From Chloromonas sp. AAM2 (taxonomy: Eukaryota; Chlorophyta; Chlorophyceae; Chlamydomonadales; Chlamydomonadaceae), in contig QAXH01004087.1 in assembly GCA_004335635.1 (NCBI GenBank), positions 2,000 to 35,412 of the forward strand: a stretch of DNA of 33,413 bases, written 5' to 3'. The notes below the pieces were generated by a model. That model was not told the origin of the DNA, did no database searches, and was given only the letters and a program-made list of their open reading frames with translations. The position numbers and the translations under genes are program-made. This document shows positions 12,397 through 21,779 of this stretch, one piece after another; the first letter of the stretch is position 1, and the number at the start of each line of letters is the position of its first letter.

Positions 12397-15300
12397 ATGG
12401 GCAAGAAAGCTCAGTCATCGAGTCACAAGTCCTCCAGGCCTAGCTCCAAGCCTGCGTCATCAAAGGCACCTGGCCCAGCGCATGGCAAAGTGCAAAAGCC
12501 ATCCAAAGGCCACCATGTACCGCACGGACAGAAGGGCAGCAAGAAGGCACCTTCACATCCTCGAGCAGCAGCTGCACAGCCAACGACTGCAGAAAGGCAG
12601 CTGGCTACACGCCTGGTCTCGCAGTCAGGCTTGAGTTCATCAGTACTGGGTGCCATGCTCGAGAACAGCACCATGGTGAGCCGCCAAGATGCAGTCAGTG
12701 ACTTGACAGCAAGGTTTACCAAACCCAAGACTCAAGATGACCTAAGAATGCCAAGACAGGTTTCTGCAACAGATAACTCTCTAACAAGCCAGGCTTGGCC
12801 TGGAGTCTGCTGCCTAGGGATGTCAGATAGTCATATGCTCAAAAACATCTGGTCACAGGGCAACCTAGTTGGACATGCTTCTTGAAGATGTCGTCTCCAG
12901 GGGACTGGGATATGGGGCATTTATATGGGGCCTTTCTAACGCTTTTCAGTTGTGAGCACGCAACAGAAACACGTCAACATCTGGTCACAGGGCAAACTAG
13001 CCTTGTAACCAGGCCCTGCATTTCCAGTCATGGTGAAGAACATCACGCCTTTTTGTCCACCCTTGGCTCTCTGTTGTGCATGCCAGGAACTGGCAGAACG
13101 TGGCATCAATGTCAGGAATACGGCGCGGCGCACAAACCACAAGCTGCACATGGCCTCCACAGGGCAGCAGCCCATGGCCAGCCAGCAAGGAGGTGCCATG
13201 GCCTGCGATGAAGAACCAGCTGCCGGTGCCATGGCAATGCAAGGGCAAAATGCTGCGGAGCGACAGCAGCAGCACCAGGCTACGCGCCTGCCCCATCCAG
13301 TGCATGGCCATGCACCCATGCAAGAAACGCTGAATTTGCTGGGCAGCATGGCGATGGGCACCGGTGCAGAGGGGCAAAAGATAGGCCCTGCGGCAGCGGC
13401 GGCAGTGGCCGCAGATGCCGGGGCCAGGGCGAGCCCAGGGGCACAGGGCACAGGCGCTGAGCACCAACAGCCTGTGTTTGCCCGGTCAGCCGAAGGCTCA
13501 CATGTACCTGTTAACTGAGTAAATTGATCTGTTTGCACACGCCCTTGCCTCAATCAAAAGCTTGATACCACTCGGAACGATATCTCCACAGGACAGATGT
13601 GTCTTGCCACTGACTCTTGTTGGCACTGAGACTGGACATTTGAGAGACGATGAACATTGAGCCATTTGAATATTTTTAGGCCCCTTTTTGGGTCCAACGA
13701 CGTATGCGGTCAGGGTACCACCTCGAGGGGTGACCACCACCATTACTATCCAGGTGTGTCGCAATCCCCTTCACATGTAGGTTGGACGGCTGGAGTCCCT
13801 CCCCTCATGTGACTTCCCCGCAGCTTCGTTTCAAAGCCTCGTCTTTCAGACATTAGCAGCCAACCCTGCCCCGATGTTTAGGTTTAGCATTTGCCGTTTG
13901 CCAGGCAAGGCAATACAAAACTGCAGGAGTGTGATTTTCCATTGACAGCAGGATGACAGGCATTAGCCAGATGCGGGATCTGATGGGCAGGGCTGCTGTG
14001 TGTTCTGGTTTGTAGGGCTCGTGACCAGCACAGGCGGGTCCATTGCATTCCTTACAGTTCTATGTGCTGAGGCTAAACCGGCACCTCTGTAGTTTGGCAT
14101 TATCAAAATGCCTTCACCAGTATTGTGTAATCACCAGGCTACAACCACGGATTAATCAATCAAGCCCAGACAGAATTGTCAACAACAAAACTGCAGAGCG
14201 CAAACCGAAACATGCACTCACTTCCAGGAAGCTTATGAATGTCAAGAAAAGCCGGATGAAGCTCTTGCGTGCGTCATGTGTAAGGTCCTGCAGCCAGATA
14301 CTGATGATTTGTTGGCTGCTTGTAACGATTGAAGCATGAGGGCTGTGAGGGGTGTATTAGGAACATTGTACTGAAAGACTGGGTGGCGCGCCTGCTGCCA
14401 GCGGTGATGCACGAGCAGTGGTTGATGTGCCCAGTGCTGCCGCCACCACCTCTGCCACCTCTGTCGCTGCATGCTTTTGCTGCTGCTTGGCGCTGCCGTG
14501 GGAAGTGCCTGGCGTGAGCAGATAATGTGCCGCAGCACGTGCTGTGGATTCCAGTTTTTTTATGCAATCACCAGGAGCTGCAGTAAGCAACTCTCTCAGC
14601 AACCTGTGGCAGGCCTGTGGCCCAGCCAAGCAGGTCTGTCAGGCCAACTGATTCATGGCGGTCGCAGCTCCAGCAGGACGAGTGCTGCTGCATCAGTGGC
14701 ATTGCACTGTTTCGCGCCGGAAAACAGGAAAAACTCTGGCGCGGGATGATGACAAGCACTTGTTCCACGTGAAATGCCTCTTCCACCGCTGCATGTTGAA
14801 CCTGCTTGTTGAGAAGTCCATGCGTTTAGTGCTGACGCTTCAGAATGTCTGCTGGGCTGGCCCACACCCTGGATGCCAGTCCCTCATCAACTGCCCGACG
14901 CTCCGCGTCCAAGCCAGTCAACTCGCACTCTTTGATGCACACCGTGCTTAAGTGAGCATGTCAAAGCTACAGAAACTCCTTTGAATTGCGTCCAGAGACA
15001 CGACGATGGTGCGTCCCATGCAGGGACATGCAGAGTCCCATGCAGGGACATGCAGAGCCCCAGGGACAGCGAGTCCTGTCCGGCTTTGGTTCAATGATAG
15101 CGCCTCTCAACCCCGGCTGTTGTTCAATCGCCTGTAGCAGCCTCCAAATTCCTTCCACAGGTTCTGCAGGCAAGCAATCACCACGGTTGGTATTCAGCAG
15201 ACTTGAAGCATCAGCTGCTGGTCTGATGCGCTTCGCCTGACTGCATGGCATCAACTTGTTGCAAGTTGCCTGTTGAATTCTGTCCTGGCAACCATCAAGC

Positions 15301-17483
15301 TGCCCTCATGTGCATATGCCCACTGTGCAATGACATGGTAGAAGAGAGCAGAATCAACAAATGCGGTCCTTTCAACAGAATCGCACAGGTGGGTCACAAT
15401 GGCCAGGCAGGTAAAGAGTAAGACTTCCTGTCTACTGATTGCAAACCACCTAACCGCAGAAAGTCATTATGCTTGCAGATGTTGGAGTGTGCAACATAAC
15501 TGACCTCCTCGCCCGGTGAGAGTGGTGTCACAACTGCCTTGTCTCCGTGATGGTGGCTGTGCCTGCGCTCCAGCTTGCGGGCGTGTTCAGCCTCGGTTTC
15601 CTCCTCTACTGCAGCTGAAATCTGCGGGCACATCATGCCATTGCAGGGGCCTGTCATCCAAGCCATAGTATTGTTCAAGTGGTCAAGCAAAGGATTTGGA
15701 ACTAATGAGGACATGTCATGCTAGATGACCTGAAGTTGCTTGTTTCTGGAATGGACGCATGTCAGCAAAGTGTCAATGAGTAACGTTTGGACCTGTATTG
15801 GCCTGAGCTGTGCTGTTGAAAGCAATACCAGCAGGAGAACGTGTGGCCGATGCTCATGCGTGAACAAAAGCAGATTGCTGCAAGATTGAAAGCTCGGCTA
15901 CGGAGGCACTGCCTTCTTGCATTGTCTACATGTCCAGGATCCCTTAGAGGATGTTTGCTGCTCAAACTGCCGACAAACTGCTGTTTATTATGTTTATGGT
16001 GTTGTGGTTGATTTCGCACCCACTCTTGCAAGAAAGCTCCTCGATTTTCCTGCTGCCTGGAGGTTGGGACGTGCTTGTGAATCCATGTTGTACATGAGTT
16101 GAGTCTTGTCTCTAATTCTTGTCTACTAACTTGCAGCAGGAGTTAAGGCAAGGCAAATCATCAGGACAAGAATTCGCTGACGGACTTGGCAGGCCTAAGC
16201 ATGGCCAGTCTGACTCGCTCGTTACAGAAAAAAGTGACCCGTGTCAGGACTCGACTCAGATGCAATTGCGCTATGTTCGCTTCTGCTACCGTCATGTACG
16301 TGTCATAGTGGGAGCTCCAGTATACTACTCAGATAGCCATCGGCTCGGCCCGTACAAGTTGAAGTTCTCGCTGCTCCGCCGTGCGGCGTGTATCAAGGCT
16401 GCTCAGATGACCTGATATCATCTACGAATCAATAATGGGCTGTACAGGCTCAAAAGAGACCGGTGGGTGCGGTGATAGACGCGGGTTGGCAAGTGTCATG
16501 GGCTCGTCCAGTGCAACGAGACAGCGCGCCAGGATCTGGGCATGGCCGCGGGCGCTTTGGGCATGCCCAGGCTGACAGACCGCTTGCGATCAAGCCGGGG
16601 GAGAGGATGTGGACGACGCCTGCACCACAAGTTCGCGACATAATGACAGAACACAATGATACTGTCAGTTGCGTGCAAACACACACATGCACATTCACCC
16701 ATGGCGGCATCACCCATACCCCACATGGAAATGAGTTCCAGCTACCAAGCACCTGCCAAATTTTCCTCCTGTGTGGCTGCAGAGCCTGTCGCACACTTGA
16801 CGGCAACCACTTCAAGGCAGGCCTCCCCTGGCATCTCCCAACAGAAGCCCAGCTTACTTGCCAAGCCACAGCCAGCAGATCTCAACAATCCCAACACTTC
16901 CGCACCCTCCTCCCCTCTGGGTTCCACGCCTGAGGATGTGCTTAGAATTAGTGGAGCTCTTCCATTGGAGAGCAATCCTGCCGGCCTCACACGCCAGGGC
17001 TCACCCGATGAAGTGCGCATGGCACAAAGTGCAATTAACAAGAACAAACAAGCAGGCATCCTAACAGTGTGCGAAAAGGACGAAGACCACTCCAGTCAAA
17101 CCCACAACGGCCACATGCGGCACGGCGCAGCACGGGTGAATGGGTGCTGGGCAAGCAAGGCTGGCGGGGACGATACAAGCCTACCCGGAAGCTGTGATGC
17201 CAGTGACAGGAGCAGCGGGAACGATTTGAACCGGCAGCACAGTACCAAGGCCCTTTCACCAGCCGGTGTCACCACCCCTAGTGGGGCGGTGGGGAATGGC
17301 GCCCCATCTCTGGAGGACTCTTTGTCGCTGCTGGACCCAGCAACCCACAAGCCACCCCCCAAACCGCGGTATCCCCAGCCAAGCGAAATGGTCTTGGACC
17401 TTTTAGATGATGATGATGATGATGACGATGACGGAGCCATTGCAGGGTGTGTGCTGCAGCGGGATGGAGCGGGGCGGCAATAG
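12397..17483 (+). CDS. Gene A: low-complexity protein of unknown function, about four exons
   Basis: I do not recognise this gene. Exon 1 is 12397-12759: ATG, a Lys/Ser/His/Pro-rich basic N terminus, then a more ordered segment (LVSQSGLSSSVLGAMLENS ... LTARFTKPKTQDDL). It splices in phase 0 to exon 2 at 13087 (ELAERGINVR...), which is Gln/Ala/Met-rich. Exon 2 either ends at a phase-0 donor after 13503 (CAT|GTACCT) or terminates at the stop ending 13518. Further plus-strand exon candidates are 16137-16295 (donor CAT|GTACGT, phase 0) and a Ser/Pro/Asp-rich block from about 16742 to the stop at 17483, ending in a run of nine Asp. Joining exons 1-2 to the later blocks across a 2.6-kb repeat-filled intron is an inference. 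The protein is mostly disordered in appearance. It could instead be two genes, or continue into gene B. Confidence 0.45.
12844..13000. repeat. 25-27-bp direct repeat in the first intron of gene A
   Basis: Copies start with AACATCTGGTCACAGGGCAA at 12844-12868 and 12976-13000, in the same orientation and 132 bp apart, with one mismatch in 25. Both lie between the donor at 12759 and the acceptor at 13086. Confidence 0.9.
13743..13806 (+). repeat. Dispersed repeat, copy 1 of a B-box-like family
   Basis: It shares TTACTATCCAG and AGTCCCTCCCCTC with the copy at 29801-29855. It is inversely related, at about 88% over 57 bp, to 32345-32402. The core TAGGTTGGACGGCTGGAGTC is a degenerate form of the tRNA T-arm/B-box pattern GGTTCGANTCC. 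No flanking tRNA body is recognisable. Confidence 0.75.
14371..14556 (-). pseudogene. Duplicated fragment of NOL6 exon 7 (186 bp, about 94% identical)
   Basis: Positions 14371-14556 align without gaps to 9444-9629 inside NOL6 exon 7. I count 11 mismatches in 186 positions. The minus-strand frame remains open and still encodes the exon's Ala-rich linker (for example YLLTPGTSHGSAK). Homology stops abruptly on both sides: at 14371 the flank is unrelated, and at 14557 it enters a T-run followed by a dispersed repeat. It covers about 62 residues of a 1474-residue protein, so it cannot make a working copy. The source keeps the same orientation, about 4.9 kb away. Confidence 0.9.
14561..14658 (-). 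repeat. Dispersed repeat joined to the NOL6 fragment
   Basis: TATGCAATCACCAGGAGCTG and the following bases match 20046-20078 (31 of 33). After a roughly 31-bp extra segment the match resumes (AGCAGG..TCAGG..TGATT), corresponding to 20083-20113. On the minus strand both copies read as a similar open segment (LLRELLTAAPGDCI here, LLGELLAAVPGDCI in the other). It directly abuts the NOL6 exon fragment. Confidence 0.8.
14759..14803. repeat. 45-bp repeat, inverted relative to 17813-17857
   Basis: The reverse complement of this segment matches 17813-17857 at 44 of 45 positions, including ATTTCACGTGGAACAAG. The two copies lie about 3.0 kb apart on opposite strands. Confidence 0.9.
15014..15057. repeat. 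22-bp tandem repeat, two copies
   Basis: Units start with TCCCATGCAGGGACATGCAG at 15014 and 15036, identical, followed by a partial degenerate third unit (CCCAGGGACAG). Confidence 0.9.
15505..15621 (-). other. Orphan exon-like ORF, minus strand
   Basis: A 117-bp segment (39 codons, phase 0 at both ends) is bounded by a good acceptor (CCCGCAG before 15621) and a good donor (GAG|GTCAGT at 15504). It encodes a charged, His-rich peptide (EEETEAEHARKLERRHSHHH). No partner exons could be connected to it. It may be a remnant of an inserted gene, or a real exon of an unseen minus-strand gene lying inside the gene A intron. Confidence 0.35.
17406..17432. repeat. GAT microsatellite encoding poly-Asp in gene A
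   Basis: Seven GAT/GAC-type codons in a row, extended by interruptions to nine Asp codons, lie in the open frame near the 3' end of gene A. A trinucleotide repeat in frame can vary in length without breaking the frame. Confidence 0.85.
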
Positions 17484-18046
17484 AACCCTGAGCTTCATTA
17501 ACGTAAACACCTTTAAAAAGCACTTGCACATCTCGACCTGAGACCTTCAGGGGCAAACACGCAGACACAGAAACTAGGAGCCCTGAGATTTGACAACTCC
17601 AGCGAACGTGCAGTTTGTACAACTTGGAAACTGACACTTGGCAAACACCCATCTGATCACTGGCGCACATGCCCTGACCAGACCTTGCCAGGGCGAGCCA
17701 TGTGCACTCAATGCCCTCCAGCACCCTTATGCAACAGTCCAGCCTTTGCACCTGCCCTCCTCAGTACTTTTGAACGTTGGATATTAGCATCGTCGCCACA
17801 CCTGTGTGCTGTAGGTTCAGCATGCAGCGGTGGAAGAGGCATTTCACGTGGAACAAGACTAAACACAAGGACCTGCTGGTGGGTGGCACAAGGGCATGCC
17901 AAGGGAGGACATGAGCGGCTGAAGTCAGTCAGGGTTGTGTTTGTTTTTCAGCTTGTTTTCTACACAGGGGGCAGGCAAGGCCATGATTTCCTCATCGTGC
18001 AAATGTGTTGGAAAGGACAGGCCAAGTTGCAGTTGAGGTCAAAACC
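17484..18046. other. Interval between the gene A stop and gene B
   Basis: It contains one arm of the 45-bp inverted repeat (17813-17857). Otherwise I see no exon with matching splice phases. If genes A and B are one gene, this is an intron. Confidence 0.5.
17813..17857. repeat. 45-bp repeat, inverted partner of 14759-14803
   Basis: It differs from the reverse complement of 14759-14803 at a single position. Similarity ends sharply on both sides. Confidence 0.9.
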
Positions 18047-19797
18047 ATGGTGTTCCTTTTTGTGCCGGTGCAGACGTTCTTGTGGAAACGCTTCGACAAG
18101 GCCAGCTGGACGATGTACTGCATCACGTGGAAGCAGCAGGACGCTTTGCTTGATGCGTACCAGGTGGGTGGAGCGGACCAAGGGGCTTACCCAGGCTGAT
18201 GTGCCAAAGACAATCACAAAGCCAATGTAAAGTGGGTTCATTACCACTGTTCATTACCACTGGGTTCGAAACGATATCTTCAGGGGCTTGCAGCGCCTGC
18301 GCCGGAGGGATGTGGGCAGGCACACTACATTCTAATGTCCCTGGCTTGTGCACCATACAATGTTAAGTTAGAATTTGCTTGCACGGCAACAGTCAGGTGC
18401 TCCTCCCATCAGTGATCCTTGGCCTTGTCAGAGCTCTAGGTGCAGGTGTCAACTTGAACACTGTAAGTGTCCTCGCGATCTTATTGTTTGGAAATTTTGG
18501 TTGTAAGCCCTGCCAGCTGACCCGACCCCGCTCCTTACTGCTGCATCCTCAGGGGGAGAACATCATCCACGGCCTATCCTGCCGCCTGGAGACCCTGATG
18601 AGCAGTGCAAAGCCCGTTGGGCAGGCAGCCAACGGCGGGACAGGTGCAGCAGGCAGCAGTCTCAGCGACCAGCTCTTTGGCGTGTTGCTCACGCTTGTAG
18701 AGAAAGAGGGTGCAGGCCACAAGGTGAGCCTGAATAGGTGCTGCGCATGATCAAATGGTTTGAGCATGTCAACTGTGAGAACGTGGGCGAAATGGCCGGC
18801 CTAGGCCACGCTGCTGATGCTTGTTGCTGCACACACATGGCTGTTGGCGATTTGATGGGAGCTTGTCATTCTCAGCATGCTGGCATTCTGCAGCCGCAGA
18901 GTGTCTTATGTATGTTCGACCCTTCATTGTGTTGCCGTCTGCCAGGTCTAGGCGCATCTGGCAGGTACTGTCTGCGGTGTTTGCCATCACACATACTTGC
19001 CACTGACGCAGTAATGTAACCTCAGAAGTCGCCACCAAGTGCTCCAACTGCTTCACTCTCTTGACCAACTTAGTTTGTTGCGCACGTAGACGTCCCACAG
19101 CCTGTTGACAATTCTCTTCTCTTGGTCGCTCTGCCTCTGTTTTCCCTACTCAATACTCACCATGCCGACTCCCAAACGAAGATTGCAAATATGCTAACAT
19201 AAAATGTAGATTGCACCTACGCTGTTGGTCGGAGCTGTTGGTCGGAATGTTCCGGTATTGCTTACCCGCCCCTGTCTGCAGGTGGTTGGCGTCCTGTTAG
19301 CCCGGGGCACGGGCGCCAGTCCATCGTGCCTGCACGACCTCCAGGAGCTCAAGACGGACTGGCAGGTCCAGGCAGCAGACGTCTCAGACCCACTGGTGAG
19401 GCAGGCACGGAGGCCCTGGTCGGAAAGCAAATAGTGAAGGGCCCTTGGGTTGGCAGTGGCTAGGACAGAACAGGTACAAAGGCGGGCAGGCAAATACGAA
19501 TGCAGAATGTAGCCAACAGGCTGTGAAGTATCAATGCAGGTGAATGCACAGCTAAAACTGCTTGTGCAGGCAGGCATACATGTAGGAGTATTCCACAGGT
19601 GCAGGACTTTCTCATGCTGGCTTTGCATGAGAAAGCCAGGACTTTCAGCAGGACTTTCTCATGCTCGCTGTTCAATTGGGTCCCCTGCTTGCTGGCCCTG
19701 TTCTCGACTGCAGGTCAGGGCGTTTGTGAGCAACCTCATCACCAGCCAGCCCCCAGCACCACACTATGCAGTCGCAGCGCGGCGCGAAATTCTTTAG
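18047..19797 (+). CDS. Gene B: four in-phase exons, protein unrecognised (161 aa as modelled)
   Basis: I do not recognise this protein. The exons are 18047-18163, 18553-18723, 19282-19395 and 19714-19797 (stop TAG 19795-19797). Every junction is phase 0, donors are GTGGGT, GTGAGC and GTGAGG, and acceptors are CTCAG, CTGCAG and CTGCAG, so this is a convincing chain. The first ATG chosen (18047) sits in a strong context (AAAACCATGG). A good acceptor at 18073 (GTGCAG|ACG) suggests instead that the first segment is an internal exon starting at 18074, which would make this the 3' end of gene A. Visible segments are WKRFDKASWTMYCITWKQQD, then a hydrophobic helix (LSDQLFGVLLTLVEKE), then LHDLQELKTDWQVQAADVSD. 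It reads like a folded, conserved domain rather than chance sequence. Confidence 0.6.
18236..18261. repeat. 13-bp tandem duplication
   Basis: GTTCATTACCACT occurs at 18236 and 18249, within the first intron of gene B. Confidence 0.9.
19601..19669. repeat. Palindrome and direct repeat in the last intron of gene B
   Basis: An 11-bp perfect inverted repeat (CTTTCTCATGC at 19607-19617 and GCATGAGAAAG at 19625-19635, 7-nt loop) can form a hairpin. The 5' arm with its flank (GCAGGACTTTCTCATGCT) is repeated directly at 19648-19665. The hairpin is intronic, 79 bp upstream of the last acceptor. Confidence 0.85.
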
Positions 19798-20045
19798 CGG
19801 GCCGCCCTCATTCATGAAACCCGTCAAGTTCATTCTCAAGTGCCATTTCAAGCCATCCAATACGTGCAGACGGGCAAGCCTATGACATCAGACGGCCATG
19901 TCCTTCATCTATTTCAATTCACATCTGAGGTGGGAAGGGACCAGTGTCCTGGTCTTAGCTCAAATGAACAGGCAGTCCTGTGGCCATGACTCTCGCTTTT
20001 GATACCAGCTGGATGCCTCCTGACAGCCCTGCTGGCACCACCAGC

Positions 20046-20113
20046 TATGCAATCACCAGGAACTGCAGCAAGCAACTCGCCGAGCAGGCCAGTCAGGGCC
20101 ATTGATTGGTGGT
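20046..20113 (-). repeat. Dispersed repeat, second copy of the 14561-14658 element
   Basis: It matches 14561-14593 at 31 of 33 positions and then 14623 onward after a gap of about 31 bp. This copy is not attached to a NOL6 fragment. Confidence 0.8.
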
Positions 20114-20492
20114 CTCGCCACTGGTTCACGCCGGCCAGGCTCAAAGTTTTGCCTCTCTCTAAGCCCCATGTAGCTCCATGCAGCCATGCACCCCCTCCCA
20201 AGCAGGTTGCACTCACATGAAAAGATAAATGACGATGAATCTTGTTGAATTCAAAGGTACTGTTGTTATTGCGTAGCGCTACCACCATCAGAACACAACA
20301 CTTCCGAGTGTGGGAGAAGAGATCTGTATCCATGCGCAATCTTGCTCGTGTTTGCCTTTTCCAAACCTTCTGATACCCACCGTTTCTGCTTGGTTTCAGT
20401 AGATACATCAAGCAAGAGAAACTCATAATGCACAGCAGGATGACCAGTATGATGTGTCGTTCAAACCCAGGCTTTTGGGAGTCCAGCTGACC

Positions 20493-20540
20493 AGTCACTG
20501 TAGAGCTGATCCCATCAGGGGAGGGACTCGAACCCATTCG
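20493..20540 (-). repeat. B-box-bearing dispersed repeat copy
   Basis: On the minus strand it contains GGGTTCGAGTCCCTCCCC, a perfect RNA polymerase III B-box/T-arm pattern (GGTTCGAGTCC). On the plus strand AGTCACTGT...GGGACTC.AACCC parallels 32325-32363. No box A or cloverleaf could be found at tRNA spacing, so I do not call a tRNA. Confidence 0.65.
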
Positions 20541-21697
20541 GCAGAGCCTGCTGGCCCTCTGGGGCTGGAACATCTGCAAAAAGCAAACGTTTTGCCACAC
20601 AAGTAGTGGCTGCCACCCTTGGAGGACCTTTTTTTCCACAGCAGGCCTGACCTTTTCTTGCCCATCACAGTGTTGCCAGTCACTGAGTGGTGCAGTCAGT
20701 TGGGTTTGCCAGTCAGTCGCATCCACATGTGTGCGCAAGCAGGCAGGGCCACTACTGGCATAGTGTCATCACGGGTTCTCCAGGATGACGTAATGCTGAT
20801 GACACGCCTGTCGAAGTCATCGAGCGTAAAAACTCGAGTCTCTGGTCGATTGTTGAGTGGGTTTGGTACAACTTCATTGACTTTTGCAGAGCTGCAAGCC
20901 TGGCAGACCTGGCAACTTGTTTGTTTTTATTGTGCGACCGTTGTGTTGCTGCACACACCTTAGGCAAGTGGTACAGCCTTTCACGAGGATATCACTCAAC
21001 CACCAACATGCAGCGGGGCCTGGCAGGAGCGTGGGCTTTGTCCCTTGAAGATTCTGGTACTTGGCCCTGGCATGAGTCCCAAACAAACAAGATCAGCACC
21101 TGTTTCTAATCAGGACCTGGCTGAGGTCGCATTCCCCCATTGTAATGTCCAGAGCAACTGAGGTCAAGATTCGTCAACGCCGCCACCCACAGGCTTTCCA
21201 AGTGTTGCGGCCAACGATTGCGTATCAATGTGGTTTCATTACAAGAGAGTGCACTGTGGTTATAGGCGATTGCTTGTTCGATCAGAGGTGTCTTATTGGA
21301 TAGTGTTTATGTTCGCATAACCTGAGGAGTGAGGACAATGCAGTTTTGTGTGCCAGTATGGAAGCAAAACTGTTTTGTGGGCAGTTGTGACTGCCTGTCG
21401 CAGTTACGAGGAAGCACAAGACTTACCATGACTTGTTTGGAACAAGCAGAGCACGTTCTATTCTTCTGTATGCCTTCGAACGTTCCAGCACTCCTTTTTA
21501 CACCTTCATACCTATTGTCGTTGGCTGGTGTGCTTCTTATGATGACAACCAGGGTGCAGATGCTGAGTAGGCTGAAGCTGTTGGTGAGGGGAGTTCTTGT
21601 AACGGCAAGCAGATGGCAAATGCACCTGACGAAGAGTGTAATCATCATCATCATAATTACATGGCTTTTCATGGTTCCCACGGTGCTGCAGCATTAC

Positions 21698-21779
21698 AGA
21701 GAGTGTAATGTAGTCATTGAAATCAGGGCTGGGGTATCTGTCTTGGAACGCAAGGGCTTGGTCAAGCATACGCCACTGC
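21698..21779 (-). other. Orphan exon-like segment, minus strand
   Basis: An 82-bp stretch has a good acceptor (ATGCCAG before 21779) and donor (TCT|GTAATG at 21697). It is entered in phase 2 and left in phase 0, and encodes 27 codons after the split one (MLDQALAFQDRYPSPDFNDY within it). The peptide looks protein-like but I cannot assign it or find partner exons. It may be a remnant of a mobile-element gene. Confidence 0.3.

Larger units (their letters stand above)
13504..16136. other. Repeat-filled 2.6-kb interval (putative intron of gene A)
   Basis: This stretch holds a B-box-type repeat (13743-13806), the duplicated NOL6 exon fragment (14371-14556), a composite dispersed repeat (14561-14658), one arm of an inverted 45-bp repeat (14759-14803), a 22-bp tandem repeat (15014-15057) and an orphan exon-like ORF on the minus strand (15505-15621). 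No transposase or reverse transcriptase is recognisable. A minus-strand open segment around 15070-15164 (residues such as EGIWRLLQAIEQQPGLRG) looks protein-like but has no matching donor. Confidence 0.6.

Noticed and set aside
16124..16136. Perfect TACTAAC next to a TTGCAG acceptor
   Set aside because: It is only six bases from the AG, too close to serve as a branch point for that acceptor. It is likely coincidental.
12397..19797. Treating genes A and B as a single gene
   Set aside because: Phases would allow it, but there is an in-frame stop at 17483, only a weak candidate donor before it, and a strong start context at 18047. Left open rather than asserted.
20511..20540. Possible tRNA gene (GGTTCGAGTCC on the minus strand)
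   Set aside because: No box A, anticodon arm or acceptor stem can be paired at tRNA spacing. Related copies are degenerate, so it is listed as a repeat.
19914..20738. 274-codon open frame, minus strand
   Set aside because: It begins at TTG with no early ATG, runs across two dispersed repeats, and has no domain. It is best seen as a stop-poor stretch over repeats.
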